Counted from the first letter of the stretch, positions 46,601 through 55,028 are shown. The stretch is DNA of 64,000 nt from Candidatus Opimibacter skivensis (GCA_016722045.1 JADKGY010000008.1:248001-312000), one strand, 5' to 3'. Notes: generated by a model not told the origin, from the letters alone. Program-made: numbers and translations.

Positions 46601-48230
46601 AGTCGATCATACAAGTCCTGTGCTGGTTAATTTCAAACCGGAAATCACCATTGGATGTAATGATAGCTTACCAACAATTTCTGCTGTCGACAATTGTGGC
46701 GAAGTACATATTGACATAGCCCTAAGCATAGTGCATCGTGAATGTGATGCTGAATATGATGTCTTGCGGGTCATAACAGCAACAGATCCTTGTGGTAACA
46801 CGATCACGGGTGTGCAGACCATACATGTGGGAGATGGAAGCGGCCCGGTCATCAGTGGTGTGGTACCAGAATTGTGTGATGACCTATCCATTCCGGAAGT
46901 GACGGCTTTCGATCCTTGTTCCGGAAAAAATGTTCCTGTGACGATGACAGAAAAACAACTGGAGTCACAATGTCGTGATGGAAAGGTAATTGAACGTACA
47001 TGGACAGCTACTGATGCATGTGGTAATGTATCTACAGTTAAACAGATCATCATCGTAGGGGATAAGACGCCTCCTGAGATTGAGATACCGACCTGGTCGA
47101 TCATTCTGAAATATCTGAATGCACCGGGTAAGAGTTTTGTTAATCTTTCTGAAACAAGCATTATAGACAAGCTCAATGATCTTGATGATGGAAGCGTATA
47201 TGTAACTGATGAATGTGATCTGCAGGTGGTACCACAATTTACATTGGAGGTCACGTATTCAGAAAACTGTGCAGCTGAAGGCTATTTTGAACACAGGGTG
47301 TATACATGGACAGCTACTGATATTTGTGGCAATTCATCTTCAGTATCTTTTGATGTGTACATCATGGATGACATTCCACCGGTGTTGATCGGCGTGCCGA
47401 AGGATGCGACGATTATCTGTGCGCAGTTACCTGCGGTACCATTTGTGAGTTCTCCAGATCCTGCACAACCTGTTTTGATTGTGTATACACAGACGATACT
47501 ACCTGGTAATGGTGCGGGCGTCTTCAATGTGACACGAACATGGACAGGAACAGATGCATGTGGAAATGTGACGGTTGTAAGTCAACATATCGTATGGATA
47601 CCGGATACATTCCTTGAATGTGAGATCGTCATTCCGCAACTTGTAGAATGTAATTCACATGGTGTTGTGATTTCAAGTAATGTCACTGGTGGACTTGGTG
47701 GTTATACCTACAATTGGGAAATCATAGGACAAGGGTTTATACAATCTGGTCAGGGCACGAATCAGATCACGATCTATGTGGGCTGGACAGAACTGACGAT
47801 CATTCTGAATATAACGGATGGATATGGTTGCACAACTTCATGTTCGACTGCATTCCAGTGTCTTGATACGGCGATCAATCCTTATGTAGGCGATCCTCAA
47901 ATAATCGATCCAACGACGATCAATGATCCGGGACAAAGTCCTTCACTGGACAATGAATCTGCACCAGTGCTTTCAAAAGTGAGCTTGTGGCCAAATCCGG
48001 TGAATGGAAGTGTGAATCTAAGTTTCACATCACATGCGGACCAGGAAGTAAAATACAGACTGATTAATTTCCTCGGACAAGTGATGCTTAGTGATAAAAT
48101 CGATGCACGTAAAGGACCGAATACACAGAAGGTAGATGTATCAGGTATATCGGAAGGAAGCTACCTGATGGAAATGAAGACGGAGAAAGAGATATATTCA
48201 CGGATTATGATTGTGCTCCATAATCAATAA
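37677..48230 (+). CDS. giant family II surface protein with SprB-type, Calx-beta, GEVED and HYR modules and T9SS signal
   Basis: This 3517-residue exported protein has a signal peptide at residues 1-20. A jelly-roll unit (about 21-205) recurs at about 360-540 (compare NKGYLLNCVNDVTGVNW with NKGYLLNFINDFSAVNW). SprB-type repeats follow each copy: two at about 208-360 and six or more at 541-1005 (NVLCNGAATGSIDLTVTGG; GTYTVTVTDANGCTKTS). An SdrD-B-like unit lies at about 1005-1160 (FGDRVYNDINRNGLFDAGD). Four Calx-beta-like domains (1168-1640), a GEVED domain (1640-1800, YIDFNRDGDWYSVGED) and two more Calx-beta units (to about 2035) come next. HYR modules and the family II C-terminal region fill 2035-3430, and the T9SS domain is at about 3435-3517 (LWPNPVNGSVNLSF). 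SprB repeats occur in the gliding adhesin SprB of Flavobacterium johnsoniae, so adhesion or gliding is plausible but not shown. Confidence 0.9.
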   Translation: MKYLLPILLFVFYSSYVKGQYSETFSTPNKGYLLNCVNDVTGVNWALTPWDASGTCQVADLRDPTDYFNTTAAGVMESIDLDQEVCWESPLMNISAAGTVSLSVALTWVGFDSDVAANNCSTDYIRVMYSVNGGAYTMVPNQFGGNACATVSYPFANPGTSNNGSGNVTQGGISGSTLKIRVCVFTNANAEMVTIDNVSVPQAGVTIGCAAPVLSTVVTQVGCSNPNSGAIDLSVSAGTPGYTYAWSNGATTQDLINRPVGTYTVTVTDAAMCSATAVATITNAPALSLSTQILNASCSGVMDGEIDLIVSGGVPGYTYVWSNSATTQDIINLGTGTYTVTVTDASGCTSTTNATIGLLPMTAYLEQFNIANKGYLLNFINDFSAVNWTMSSWAPEPPAPFGRDAADFFNTSGGVLTGVDFDQDICWTSPIIDLNTGTQFSVDLSWVGFDVQVDEYINVKYSIDGGAYITLPNAVGGGAGTIQYAAGLDQNGSITITKTGLSGGTIQIQICAQFNSNNESMTIDNVSVPNSLGVNCPGPDMSLMATNVNCNGGSNGTIKVTANNGTSPYNVSWSGPSSGNPAGTEIASSGGMYTITGLVAGTYTVTVTDAAMLTATAMATVTQPSAIVLSTTQVNVLCNGAATGTIDLTVTGGTPGYSYIWSSGQTTQDLTGRTAGTYTVTVTDVNGCTKTSSATITEPAAIVLSTTQVNVLCNAAATGSIDLTVTGGVPGYTYLWTGGATTQDRSGLIAGTYTVTVTDANSCTKTSAVTISEPSALVLSTTQVNVLCNGAATGSIDLTVSGGTAAYTYLWTGGATTQDRSGLVAGTYTVTVTDANSCTKTSAVTISQPSSIVLSTTQVNVLCNGAATGSIDLTVTGGTPGYTYLWSSGQTTQDRTGLIVGTYTVTVTDANGCTKTSSATITEPAAIVLTTTQINQSCGGASNGSIDLTVNGGVGPFTYDWSNDGPENPDNDPQDLSGLVAGTYTVTVTDANGCTKTSSATLTLTALAFGDRVYNDINRNGLFDAGDVGLGNVTISVYNDVDANGILTPADGPPVFVTTTLASPPASLGLWAVTNACPGDYLVAVDPGNFVSGGALYNMGAAFVSSPIGGAPDPDTDIDNDDNGDPVAGFGVATTALTLAFGTEPINDGDTDNNTNYSVDFGFKVPTTVTISDVSLAEGTGGSTTAFNFTVTRSDNFDAFNLTVNTIDGTASAGALDFTSIVNGVVAFTAGGSLTQTVTVLVNHDNMVEANETFTVVLSAAPAGVVLSDASGLGTITNDDVATLTLSGGIAQNEGNAGTTSFTFTATLNNIVQGGFTVAYTTNNGTATTADNDYVDNDGTLNFTGTAGETKTFTVLVNGDTKVELNETFTTALGAITNTSAAQASAITVAGSPQTGTITNDDAAVVAIVANVSQFESGIPHSFSISLSNPVDVNVTVLFNTSDGTATITDFDYGAIVNQAVTFPAGSISAQIVNVPIFDDNKVEGNEVYNVAISSLNASGRNVSLGTSTGTGTILNLDMTDLTFAGGTSISEGNSGTQVVNLTLTLSQTIQGGFTVHYVTNDETATLANNDYVDNDGSVFFAGNAGEVHIVTATIVGDLNIESDETFRLIISSLSGIVPGGFVIVNGDNQIMTILNDELDWGDAPTSAQSGFASSYPTLNADGGANHFLTPGGLHMGATVDADLDGQPNATATGDGADEDGVTLPNALVINTTANIVVNASGPGFLNAYIDFNRDGDWYSVGEDIFSFQPLVTGNNNLSFPVPAGASLGNSFARFRIFNQAEIGVGGNAPNGEVEDYQVNIVNTQFNIDNPSVVEGNAGTANLVFTISRTNNSTACSVNFAITGGTATTADNDYQVLAGGTASFAQGGALSQTVTVVVNGDLKVELDETVIMTLSNPVNGAIQNGTGTGTITNDDSGVITITSPSISEGDAGTQNLVFDITMSAISDANVVFNFATIDGTATIADLDYVSNAGTHTMTPGQTMKQVTVVINGDCKIEANEIFTVVLSALNANGRNITFSGGGATLSGTGTIINEDFLPVITFCPANTTISCEASTLPANTGTATATDDCPGVVVTSTDAIVQGNCVNNYTINRTWKATDNTNDMATCLQTITVRDITPPTISCPGNVTVTCASQVPFPNVEGAFMTSDNCGGGVFISFVSDAIINQVCTNRFQVARTYRATDACGNSATCQQTITVFDNIAPQLNCPAPQTFQCASDVPAPNPALVTSTDNCAGGSTATFVNDVVTNQTCANKFTLTRTYRATDACGNSATCTQVFTVNDNTVPQLTCPAGITVQCASLIPAPNVALVTATDNCSGIPTVTFVSDVNSNVICVNKFTVTRTYRATDLCGNSATCTQTIIVNDNTVPTLTCPVNVTVQCASLVPAVNTAGVVTADNCGPVPTVTFVNDVISNQTCTNRFVVTRTYRSTDACGNSATCAQVITVFDNTAPTLTCPANVTVQCATLVPAVNTAGVITADNCNAIPTVTFVGDVISNQTCINRFIVTRTYRSTDECGNSATCNQIITVFDNTAPVITFTDPLIANLANGGRFDVQCHGQDPNWSLPVLGTNSVSTTDNCNGTVTVTFSQILQAQGNCPVDGYITLYKLTWTATDACGNSSTKFVFMALVDHIAPTLFNIPTDITVNCDEIPDPPTNVYATDECISAMNIQYVATPVSAGCQNGQVINRSWIATDDCGNKSTGTQHIHLIDVKPPVLQILQPELAGVGDGAILKYTCSEGGIPQWYDDLNAESVYSPPSCGSAVTIKFDKNTIHAVNCKRAGYREQQTYHWYAVDACGNETNLTIIAQLIDTEAPVILGVPDTACVDDLAFKFVEATDDCGEAFLRYWDTKIPNPCGNGTAFRRTYEAYDNCGNFTRDTAILIPNDHVGPVMKFVNPKLANLPPGEVLLIDCAGQAGDYTPYGVDDVSVQDGCAGVTVTFHEKVLESHGCTNGIVATLSLEWTATDICGNMSTLTVPAFVVDHTSPVLVNFKPEITIGCNDSLPTISAVDNCGEVHIDIALSIVHRECDAEYDVLRVITATDPCGNTITGVQTIHVGDGSGPVISGVVPELCDDLSIPEVTAFDPCSGKNVPVTMTEKQLESQCRDGKVIERTWTATDACGNVSTVKQIIIVGDKTPPEIEIPTWSIILKYLNAPGKSFVNLSETSIIDKLNDLDDGSVYVTDECDLQVVPQFTLEVTYSENCAAEGYFEHRVYTWTATDICGNSSSVSFDVYIMDDIPPVLIGVPKDATIICAQLPAVPFVSSPDPAQPVLIVYTQTILPGNGAGVFNVTRTWTGTDACGNVTVVSQHIVWIPDTFLECEIVIPQLVECNSHGVVISSNVTGGLGGYTYNWEIIGQGFIQSGQGTNQITIYVGWTELTIILNITDGYGCTTSCSTAFQCLDTAINPYVGDPQIIDPTTINDPGQSPSLDNESAPVLSKVSLWPNPVNGSVNLSFTSHADQEVKYRLINFLGQVMLSDKIDARKGPNTQKVDVSGISEGSYLMEMKTEKEIYSRIMIVLHNQ
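39550..40690 (+). repeat. five tandem 75-residue SprB-type repeats
   Basis: Units begin near 39550, 39777, 40002, 40227 and 40452, about 225 bp apart, sharing VLSTTQVNVLCNGAATGSID and TVTVTDANGCTKTS. Units 2-4 are close at the DNA level, so copy number may vary. Confidence 0.85.
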
Positions 48231-48314
48231 TTAAATAAAGCGGATGTAGAAATTCCATTAGGATAAAGGACGAAATTATATCCTGAAGGTTTAATACATT
48301 CCGACAGCGTGTAC

Positions 48315-48355
48315 ATAAAATGGCCTCATTCTTAACCAGAGTGGGGCCATTTTAT
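48315..48355 (+). terminator. intrinsic terminator after the 3517-aa gene
   Basis: An 18-bp stem ATAAAATGGCCTCATTCT/AGAGTGGGGCCATTTTAT with two G-U pairs and a TAACC loop. The TGGCC/GGGGCCA core resembles the hairpins at 17862 and 32064. The rest of the 48231-48541 gap shows no gene. Confidence 0.88.
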
Positions 48356-48541
48356 TGCCTGGAGAATTCCATTAAATAAGCCATAGATTCCATTCACCCA
48401 TCTTCTATCCTCCTCTTGTAACCAGGCTGTAATTATTTGGTAAAATTGTTTTGGCAATCAAGCTGTCATGACCTTTCATCATAGTCTTGAAGATAATTTC
48501 ACGCCACCATTTTGAATGTTTGTCTTTTAAAATATACCGAA

Positions 48542-51500
48542 ATGAAACACATTCTTTATCTTATTATTTTATCATTTATTTCTTTTAAAGCAAATACACA
48601 AGCCGTCGCTTGGGAATTAAGTGCTGAACCCGGAAATCAAGCCACGAGCAATGCTACATTTCTGAGTACTAACTTTAGCAATAGTGTTTTGTCGCGTGGT
48701 GCTGGTGTGACAGCTACTGCCGGTGCGGGTTCAATGAATGCTTCAGCCTGGTTTTCCGGGACAACTCCTACTACCCTTGCCGACGCTATTGCCGGAAATG
48801 ATTATTATGAATTCACGATCAATACCATCAACTGTATATTTTTTAATCCGACGTCCATTAAAATTGTATTACGTAGTTCGGCTACCGGGCCAAATACTGC
48901 TACTCTTCGTTGCAGCTCGGATAGCTTTACAGGTGATGTAGGTACAGTAACTGTCGGAACAACGTCAACTGAATTTACTTTCTCCGAAGTCATTTCCCCT
49001 AATTCTCAATCAGTCACCTATAGGTTATATGGTTATGGTGCAGCGGCCGGCGGGGGTACTCCTTCAGCAGGCGGAACTATGCGGATAGGCACCTCAGTTG
49101 TAGCTGCTGACAATGATATACAGATTTTTAGCTCCTCTACCTTAGTATCGGTTACCCAACAAATGAATTTAGTATTTGCGAGTGGAAATTCTGTACCCTC
49201 CACAGTGTTTACAGGTAATGTACCCGGTGAGGTTTTTAACTGGACACGAACACCAGAAAATATTGGATTAGGTGCCACGAGTGGAATGGGAAATATCACA
49301 GCCTTCACAGCATCCAATAATACCGGCTCTCCCATCACAAGCACATTTAATGTGAATGGGACAGTGGGAAATTGCACAGGCCCGGACATGATTTTTACCA
49401 TTACTGTTAATCCGCCTGTCTGCAATATATTATCCATAAGTTTTTTAGGCAATCCGGGCCCATGTAATGACAATGGTACACCTAATGATCCAGGTGATGA
49501 TTTTTTCACACAAAATATTCAGGCTGCTTTCATCAATCGTCCTGTAACAGGAAGCCTTCAGATCGTCCCAGGTGGTGATCAGATAGGTACGTATTCTATA
49601 CCTGTGACTCAAATTATTGGTAATTCGCATATTTTCAACGCAGTACAATTGAAGGCCGATGGTACACCATCAATTATTCAAATAAATTTTACAGATGATC
49701 CCTCATGTATTGACACTGGTACCGGACCTACAATACAAGCTTGTTCCACACCTCCGCCACCCTGTGATATTCTATCCATAAATTTTTTAGGCAATCCGGG
49801 CGCATGTAATGACAATGGAACACCTGGTGATCCAAGTGATGATTTTTTCACGCAAAATATTCAGGCCGCTTTTATCAATCGTCCTGTAACTGGAAATCTT
49901 CAGATCGTCCCTGGTGGTGATCAGATAGGTACATATTCCATTCCTGTAATTCAGATCATTGGCAATTCACACATATTCAATGGTGTGCAACTGAAAGCTG
50001 ACGGCACACCATCAGTTATTCAAATGAATTTTACAGCTGATCCTTCTTGTATTGACACCGGTACAGGACCAACAATACAACCTTGTTCTCAAAGTCAGCC
50101 ATGTGAAATCATTGGGATGGTTTTTAACAATATCGGATCGTGCAACAACAATGGCACTCCGAGTAATGCAAGCGATGACTTTTTCACAGTCGATGTGCAA
50201 GTCTTATATTCTAATCCACCAGCTACAGGCAACCTTGTGCTTAGCGGTGCAGGTATGTCTATGTCTTTGTCTGTTGCCGCAAATTCAATCCCGGCAACTT
50301 CATACACCTTTGTAGCTGCTCACCTTGTAGCGAATGGAAATGCAAATCTGATCACGGCGACATTTAGTGCCAATCCTACTTGCAATACCAGCACGACTAC
50401 GCCGGCAGTCAATTCTTGTTCATCTGCTCCCGCTGTCTGCGACATCACCAGCGTCACGCTCCAAAACGTAGGATCTTGTAACGACAATGGAACCAGTGAT
50501 CCAACTGATGATTTTTTTCCGGCGGATGTGGTCATTAATTACGTCAATCGGCCGACTACTGGTCTGCTGCAAATCGAACCGGGCGGCGATGCCATTACCA
50601 TTCATAATATAGCAGTAGCCAGTTTGCCACTCAGTGGATCCCATACTTTTACAAACGTGCATTATAAGGCCGATGGAACACCGACAGTCGTTGAAGTGGA
50701 ATTCACCATTCCTGCGAACCAATGTGTTCAAACTATAACAGGGCCAACGGTTCAACCATGTTCTTCTTCTCCTCCGGTAGTGACATGTCCCGCCCCGGTG
50801 ACTGTGTCATGTTTTGGCAATGTACCTGCTCCTAATCCTGCAAGCGTATCCGAAACCCATGATTGTCCAGGAAATGTAACGATTACTCATGTAAGTGATG
50901 TCAATAGCAACGTGATCTGCATCAATCGCCTCACCATCACACGCACATATATGGTCACCGATCAATGTGGACATACATCGACATGCACTCAAATCATTAC
51001 AGTCAATGATCAAACACCACCTACCGTAACATGCCCTCCAAACTTACAGATATCCTGTGCAAGTGCTGTACCACCTGTCGATGTGAGTTCACTTGGTGTA
51101 ACAGATAATTGTGCAGGAGGAATCGGTATATCCCGGTCCTTTCTGGGGGAAGTAATCACCAACCAAACATGTCCTAATCGATTTATACTTACACGAACCT
51201 ATAGAGGAGGCGATGCCTGTGGTAACACAGCAACGTGTCAACAAGTCATCACCGTATTCGATAACACAGGACCTTCCATGACGTGTCCGAATGGGATCAC
51301 AGTCCAATGTGCAAGTGATGTGCCGGCACCAAATGTACAATTGGTCACATCAACAGACAATTGCAATGGCATCTCCACGATCACATTTGTCAATGATGTG
51401 ATTTCAAATCAAACATGCGCCAATAAATTTACTGTAACTCGAACCTACAGGGCGACTGATTTATGCGGTAATTCATCTACGTGTACACAGACGATCATAG

Positions 51501-54500
51501 TCAATGACAATACTGCCCCATCACTCACATGTCCTGCAGGTCTTACTGTACAATGTGCAAGCCAGGTACCTGTTCCGAATGTGGCACTTGTAACCGCTAC
51601 AGATAATTGTTCCGGTGTATCGACCATCACATTTGTCAATGATGTGATATCCAATCAAACCTGTACCAACAAATTTACAATCACACGTATTTACCGGGCT
51701 ACAGACCAGTGTGGTAATTCAGCGACATGCACACAGACGATCATTGTCAATGATAACACTGTGCCTACATTGACTTGCCCTGGCAATGTGACTGTACAAT
51801 GTGCATCCCAGATACCTGTAGTTAATACTGCAGGAGTAGTGACAGCTGATAATTGTGGGCCTGTTCCAACAGTAACTTTCGTGAGTGACGTGATCTCCAA
51901 TCAAACATGTACCAACAGATTTATTGTAACGAGAACATATCGATCAACAGATGCGTGTGGTAATTCGGCCACGTGCACTCAGATCATCACCGTGTTTGAC
52001 AACATTGCTCCTGTCATCACATTTACAGATCCACTGATAGCCAATGTGCCAAATGGTGGACGATTTGATGTGCAGTGTTTTGGTCAGGACCCGAATTGGG
52101 ACCTCCCGACACTAAATGAAAGCAGTGTAAGTGTCAATGATAATTGTTCGGGAACGGTAACAATTGGATTCAGTCAGCTACTGCAAGATGAAGGGAATTG
52201 TCCTGTTGATGGGTATATCACTTTGTATAAATTAACATGGACTGCGACTGATGCATGTGGTAACAGCAGTACGAAATATGTATTTATGGCACTTGTCGAT
52301 CACATCGCGCCCGTATTAGTGAACATACCTGCGAATATCACCGTCAACTGTGATGAAATCCCTGATATACCTACGAATGTCCATGCAATAGATGAGTGTA
52401 TTTCTGCATCCGATATTCAGTACCTAGAAACACATCCTGCACCCGGTTGTCAGAATGGCCAGGTCCTCACGAGAACATGGATCGCGACGGATTTATGTGG
52501 AAATAAGGCTACAAAAACGCAGTATATCACGCTGGTAGATGTTACTCCACCTGTTCTGCAAATGTTACAACCTGAACTTGCAGGGGTTACCGATGAAACC
52601 ATTCTTAAATACACATGCAATGAGGGTGGTATTCCGGAGTTTTATGATGATCTGAATGCTGAATCCGTGTATAGTCCACCATCATGTGGAAGTGATGCTA
52701 TCATCAAATTTGATAAGAGTACCATCCATTCCGTCAATTGTAAAAGAGCGGGATACCTGGAGCAACAAACATTCCAGTGGTATGCTATTGACAATTGTGG
52801 TAATGAAACCAGCCTCACGATTATTGCTCAGCTAGTTGATCATGAAGCACCGGTGATATCCGGAGTTCCGGATACAACTTGTATTGATGATTTAGCATTG
52901 AAGTTTATAGAAGCAACGGACAATTGTGGAGAAGCCTTTCTGCGCTATTGGGATATAAAGATTCCAAATCCATGTGGATCAGGATTTGCGATCAGGAGAA
53001 CATACGAAGCGAATGATCACTGTGGGAATGTATCAAGAGATACGTCCATACTGATACCAAATGATCATGCAGGTCCTGTCTTGCAATTCGTCAATCCTAA
53101 ATTGCAGGATCTTCCGCCCGGAGAAGTATTGTTGATTGAGTGTGCGGGTCAGACAGGAGATTATACGCCGTATGGAGTGAAGGATGTCAGTGTACAGGAA
53201 GGATGCTCTGAACAAGTCCATGTTACTTTCAGTGAAAAGGTGCTTGAATCAAATGGATGTACAAACGGCATCGTTGCTACTTTATCACTCGAGTGGACAG
53301 CAACAGATATCTGTGGAAATATAAGTAAGCTGGCCCTTTCGGCTTTTGTCATCGATCACACACCTCCTGTCTTATTAAATTTCAAACCGGAGATCACCAT
53401 CAGTTGTAAGGATAGCTTACCGACGATATCAGCAACGGACAATTGTGGTGAAGTGAATATTGATATAGCTTTGAGTATAGTGCATCGCGATTGTGATAAT
53501 GAATATGATGTGTTGCGTGTCATCACGGCCACTGACCCTTGTGGAAATACAATCACAGGTCAGCAAACTATACATGTCGGAGATGGCAGCGGACCAATAA
53601 TCAGTGGTGTAGTGCCATCACTTTGTGATGACCTGTCAATCCCGGATGTGACTGCATTCGATCCATGTGCGGGAAAAAATGTTCCGGTGAATATGACAGA
53701 AAAGCAACTGGAATCATCATGTCGTGATGGCCATGTCATAGAACGTACATGGATAGCAACTGATGCATGCGGTAATGTATCAACAGCCAGACAGATCATC
53801 ATCACAGGAGATAAGACTCCTCCGGTGATCCAAATTCCAACGTATTCGATCATCCTGAAATATCTTGATGCACCCGGTAAGAGTTTTGTAAATCTTTCGG
53901 AAACTGAAATCATGGAGCAACTGAATGACCTTGATGATGGCAGTGTGTATGTGGAGGATGAATGCGATCTGCAGGTCATTCCTCTATTCAATCTTGATGT
54001 TACCCATTCAGAAAATTGTGCAGGTGATGGATATTTTGAACACAGAGTATATGCCTGGACGGCAACAGATATATGCGGAAATGTTTCTTCCATATCTTTT
54101 GATGTCTACATCATAGATGACATACCTCCGGTGTTATCTGGTGTGCCAAAAGATGCAACCATCATCTGTACCCAATTACCAGAAGTGCCTTATGTTAGTT
54201 CTGTAGATCCGGCACAGCCTGTTTCGATTGTATATGGTCAGGATATACAGCCGGGTGACGGTACAGGAGAATTTAATGTAATTCGCACATGGACAGGAAC
54301 CGATGCCTGTGGAAACGTCACGGTTTCTTCACAACATATTACATGGATTCCAGATACATACATTTCGTGCGATATTATCGTACCGCCATTAGTAGAATGT
54401 AATTCGCATGGCGTAGTAATATCTAGTGTTCTCACCGGTGGTTTGGGTAATGTGACTTATGAATGGGAAGTTGTCGGAGCAGGGTTTATTCAGACAGGAC

Positions 54501-54976
54501 AGGGCACAGATGAGATCACGATTTATGTGGGCTGGACTGAAATAGTAATAAACCTGAAAGTGAAAGACGCTTATGGATGTTCAACAGAATGTTCAACAGT
54601 TCTGGATTGCATAGATTCCGCTATTAATCCATTGGTGGCTTCTCCACAAACCACTACTCCGGAGACCATCGAAGATCTGAATGTTGCCATTTCATCTGAT
54701 CAGGTGACATCGGGGATGCTTTCGGCTGTAACATTATGGCCAAATCCGACGAATGGAAGTATTAATCTGAGCTTTGATTCTCGTGCAAGCCAGGAGATCC
54801 AAATGAGACTGATCAATTTCCTCGGACAGGAAATGCTTCGTGAAAAAATCGATGCAAGGAAAGGCTCCAATATACAGACCATTGATGTTTCACATATTCC
54901 GGAAGGAAGCTATCTGATGGAAGTGAAGACGGATAGTGAGATGTACACGAAAGTGGTGGTGATCATCCGGAAATAA
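48542..54976 (+). CDS. giant family II surface protein with 113-aa repeats, HYR modules and T9SS signal
   Basis: From the ATG at 48542 the protein has 2144 residues. The ATG at 48512 is possible, but only the later one begins a normal signal peptide (MKHILYLIILSFISFKANTQ). A jelly-roll region is at about 21-200, and a PKD-like stretch ends near 290. Four tandem units of about 113 residues cover 294-740 (LSINFLGNPGACNDNGTPGD; VQLKADGTPS). HYR modules follow (VTCPAPVTVSCFGNVPAPNP; TVQCASDVPAPNV), then the roughly 1000-residue family II region, very similar to that of the 3517-aa protein (NPKLQDLPPGEVLLIECAGQ against NPKLANLPPGEVLLIDCAGQ). The T9SS domain ends it (LWPNPTNGSINLSF; EGSYLMEVKTDSEMYTKVV). 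It is probably surface-exposed. Adhesion is an inference. Confidence 0.9.
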   Translation: MKHILYLIILSFISFKANTQAVAWELSAEPGNQATSNATFLSTNFSNSVLSRGAGVTATAGAGSMNASAWFSGTTPTTLADAIAGNDYYEFTINTINCIFFNPTSIKIVLRSSATGPNTATLRCSSDSFTGDVGTVTVGTTSTEFTFSEVISPNSQSVTYRLYGYGAAAGGGTPSAGGTMRIGTSVVAADNDIQIFSSSTLVSVTQQMNLVFASGNSVPSTVFTGNVPGEVFNWTRTPENIGLGATSGMGNITAFTASNNTGSPITSTFNVNGTVGNCTGPDMIFTITVNPPVCNILSISFLGNPGPCNDNGTPNDPGDDFFTQNIQAAFINRPVTGSLQIVPGGDQIGTYSIPVTQIIGNSHIFNAVQLKADGTPSIIQINFTDDPSCIDTGTGPTIQACSTPPPPCDILSINFLGNPGACNDNGTPGDPSDDFFTQNIQAAFINRPVTGNLQIVPGGDQIGTYSIPVIQIIGNSHIFNGVQLKADGTPSVIQMNFTADPSCIDTGTGPTIQPCSQSQPCEIIGMVFNNIGSCNNNGTPSNASDDFFTVDVQVLYSNPPATGNLVLSGAGMSMSLSVAANSIPATSYTFVAAHLVANGNANLITATFSANPTCNTSTTTPAVNSCSSAPAVCDITSVTLQNVGSCNDNGTSDPTDDFFPADVVINYVNRPTTGLLQIEPGGDAITIHNIAVASLPLSGSHTFTNVHYKADGTPTVVEVEFTIPANQCVQTITGPTVQPCSSSPPVVTCPAPVTVSCFGNVPAPNPASVSETHDCPGNVTITHVSDVNSNVICINRLTITRTYMVTDQCGHTSTCTQIITVNDQTPPTVTCPPNLQISCASAVPPVDVSSLGVTDNCAGGIGISRSFLGEVITNQTCPNRFILTRTYRGGDACGNTATCQQVITVFDNTGPSMTCPNGITVQCASDVPAPNVQLVTSTDNCNGISTITFVNDVISNQTCANKFTVTRTYRATDLCGNSSTCTQTIIVNDNTAPSLTCPAGLTVQCASQVPVPNVALVTATDNCSGVSTITFVNDVISNQTCTNKFTITRIYRATDQCGNSATCTQTIIVNDNTVPTLTCPGNVTVQCASQIPVVNTAGVVTADNCGPVPTVTFVSDVISNQTCTNRFIVTRTYRSTDACGNSATCTQIITVFDNIAPVITFTDPLIANVPNGGRFDVQCFGQDPNWDLPTLNESSVSVNDNCSGTVTIGFSQLLQDEGNCPVDGYITLYKLTWTATDACGNSSTKYVFMALVDHIAPVLVNIPANITVNCDEIPDIPTNVHAIDECISASDIQYLETHPAPGCQNGQVLTRTWIATDLCGNKATKTQYITLVDVTPPVLQMLQPELAGVTDETILKYTCNEGGIPEFYDDLNAESVYSPPSCGSDAIIKFDKSTIHSVNCKRAGYLEQQTFQWYAIDNCGNETSLTIIAQLVDHEAPVISGVPDTTCIDDLALKFIEATDNCGEAFLRYWDIKIPNPCGSGFAIRRTYEANDHCGNVSRDTSILIPNDHAGPVLQFVNPKLQDLPPGEVLLIECAGQTGDYTPYGVKDVSVQEGCSEQVHVTFSEKVLESNGCTNGIVATLSLEWTATDICGNISKLALSAFVIDHTPPVLLNFKPEITISCKDSLPTISATDNCGEVNIDIALSIVHRDCDNEYDVLRVITATDPCGNTITGQQTIHVGDGSGPIISGVVPSLCDDLSIPDVTAFDPCAGKNVPVNMTEKQLESSCRDGHVIERTWIATDACGNVSTARQIIITGDKTPPVIQIPTYSIILKYLDAPGKSFVNLSETEIMEQLNDLDDGSVYVEDECDLQVIPLFNLDVTHSENCAGDGYFEHRVYAWTATDICGNVSSISFDVYIIDDIPPVLSGVPKDATIICTQLPEVPYVSSVDPAQPVSIVYGQDIQPGDGTGEFNVIRTWTGTDACGNVTVSSQHITWIPDTYISCDIIVPPLVECNSHGVVISSVLTGGLGNVTYEWEVVGAGFIQTGQGTDEITIYVGWTEIVINLKVKDAYGCSTECSTVLDCIDSAINPLVASPQTTTPETIEDLNVAISSDQVTSGMLSAVTLWPNPTNGSINLSFDSRASQEIQMRLINFLGQEMLREKIDARKGSNIQTIDVSHIPEGSYLMEVKTDSEMYTKVVVIIRK
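49421..50766 (+). repeat. four tandem repeats of about 113 residues
   Basis: Units start at 49421, 49763, 50102 and 50438, each opening with a Cys codon and containing a CNDNGT/CNNNGT-type turn and DDFF. Units 1 and 2 are nearly identical in protein and close in DNA; 3 and 4 are more diverged. Confidence 0.9.
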
Positions 54977-54990
54977 TAGTAAACAAAAAA

Positions 54991-55020
54991 AGTAGAGACG
55001 CGATTACTCGCGTCTCTACT
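54991..55020. terminator. bidirectional intrinsic terminator
   Basis: A perfect 13-bp stem AGTAGAGACGCGA/TCGCGTCTCTACT with a TTAC loop between convergent genes. On the minus strand it is followed by a long T-run (the A-run at 54985-54990), giving a classic terminator for the PfpI-like gene. On the plus strand the tail is TAATATTGTT, which is weaker. Confidence 0.9.
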
Positions 55021-55028
55021 TAATATTG

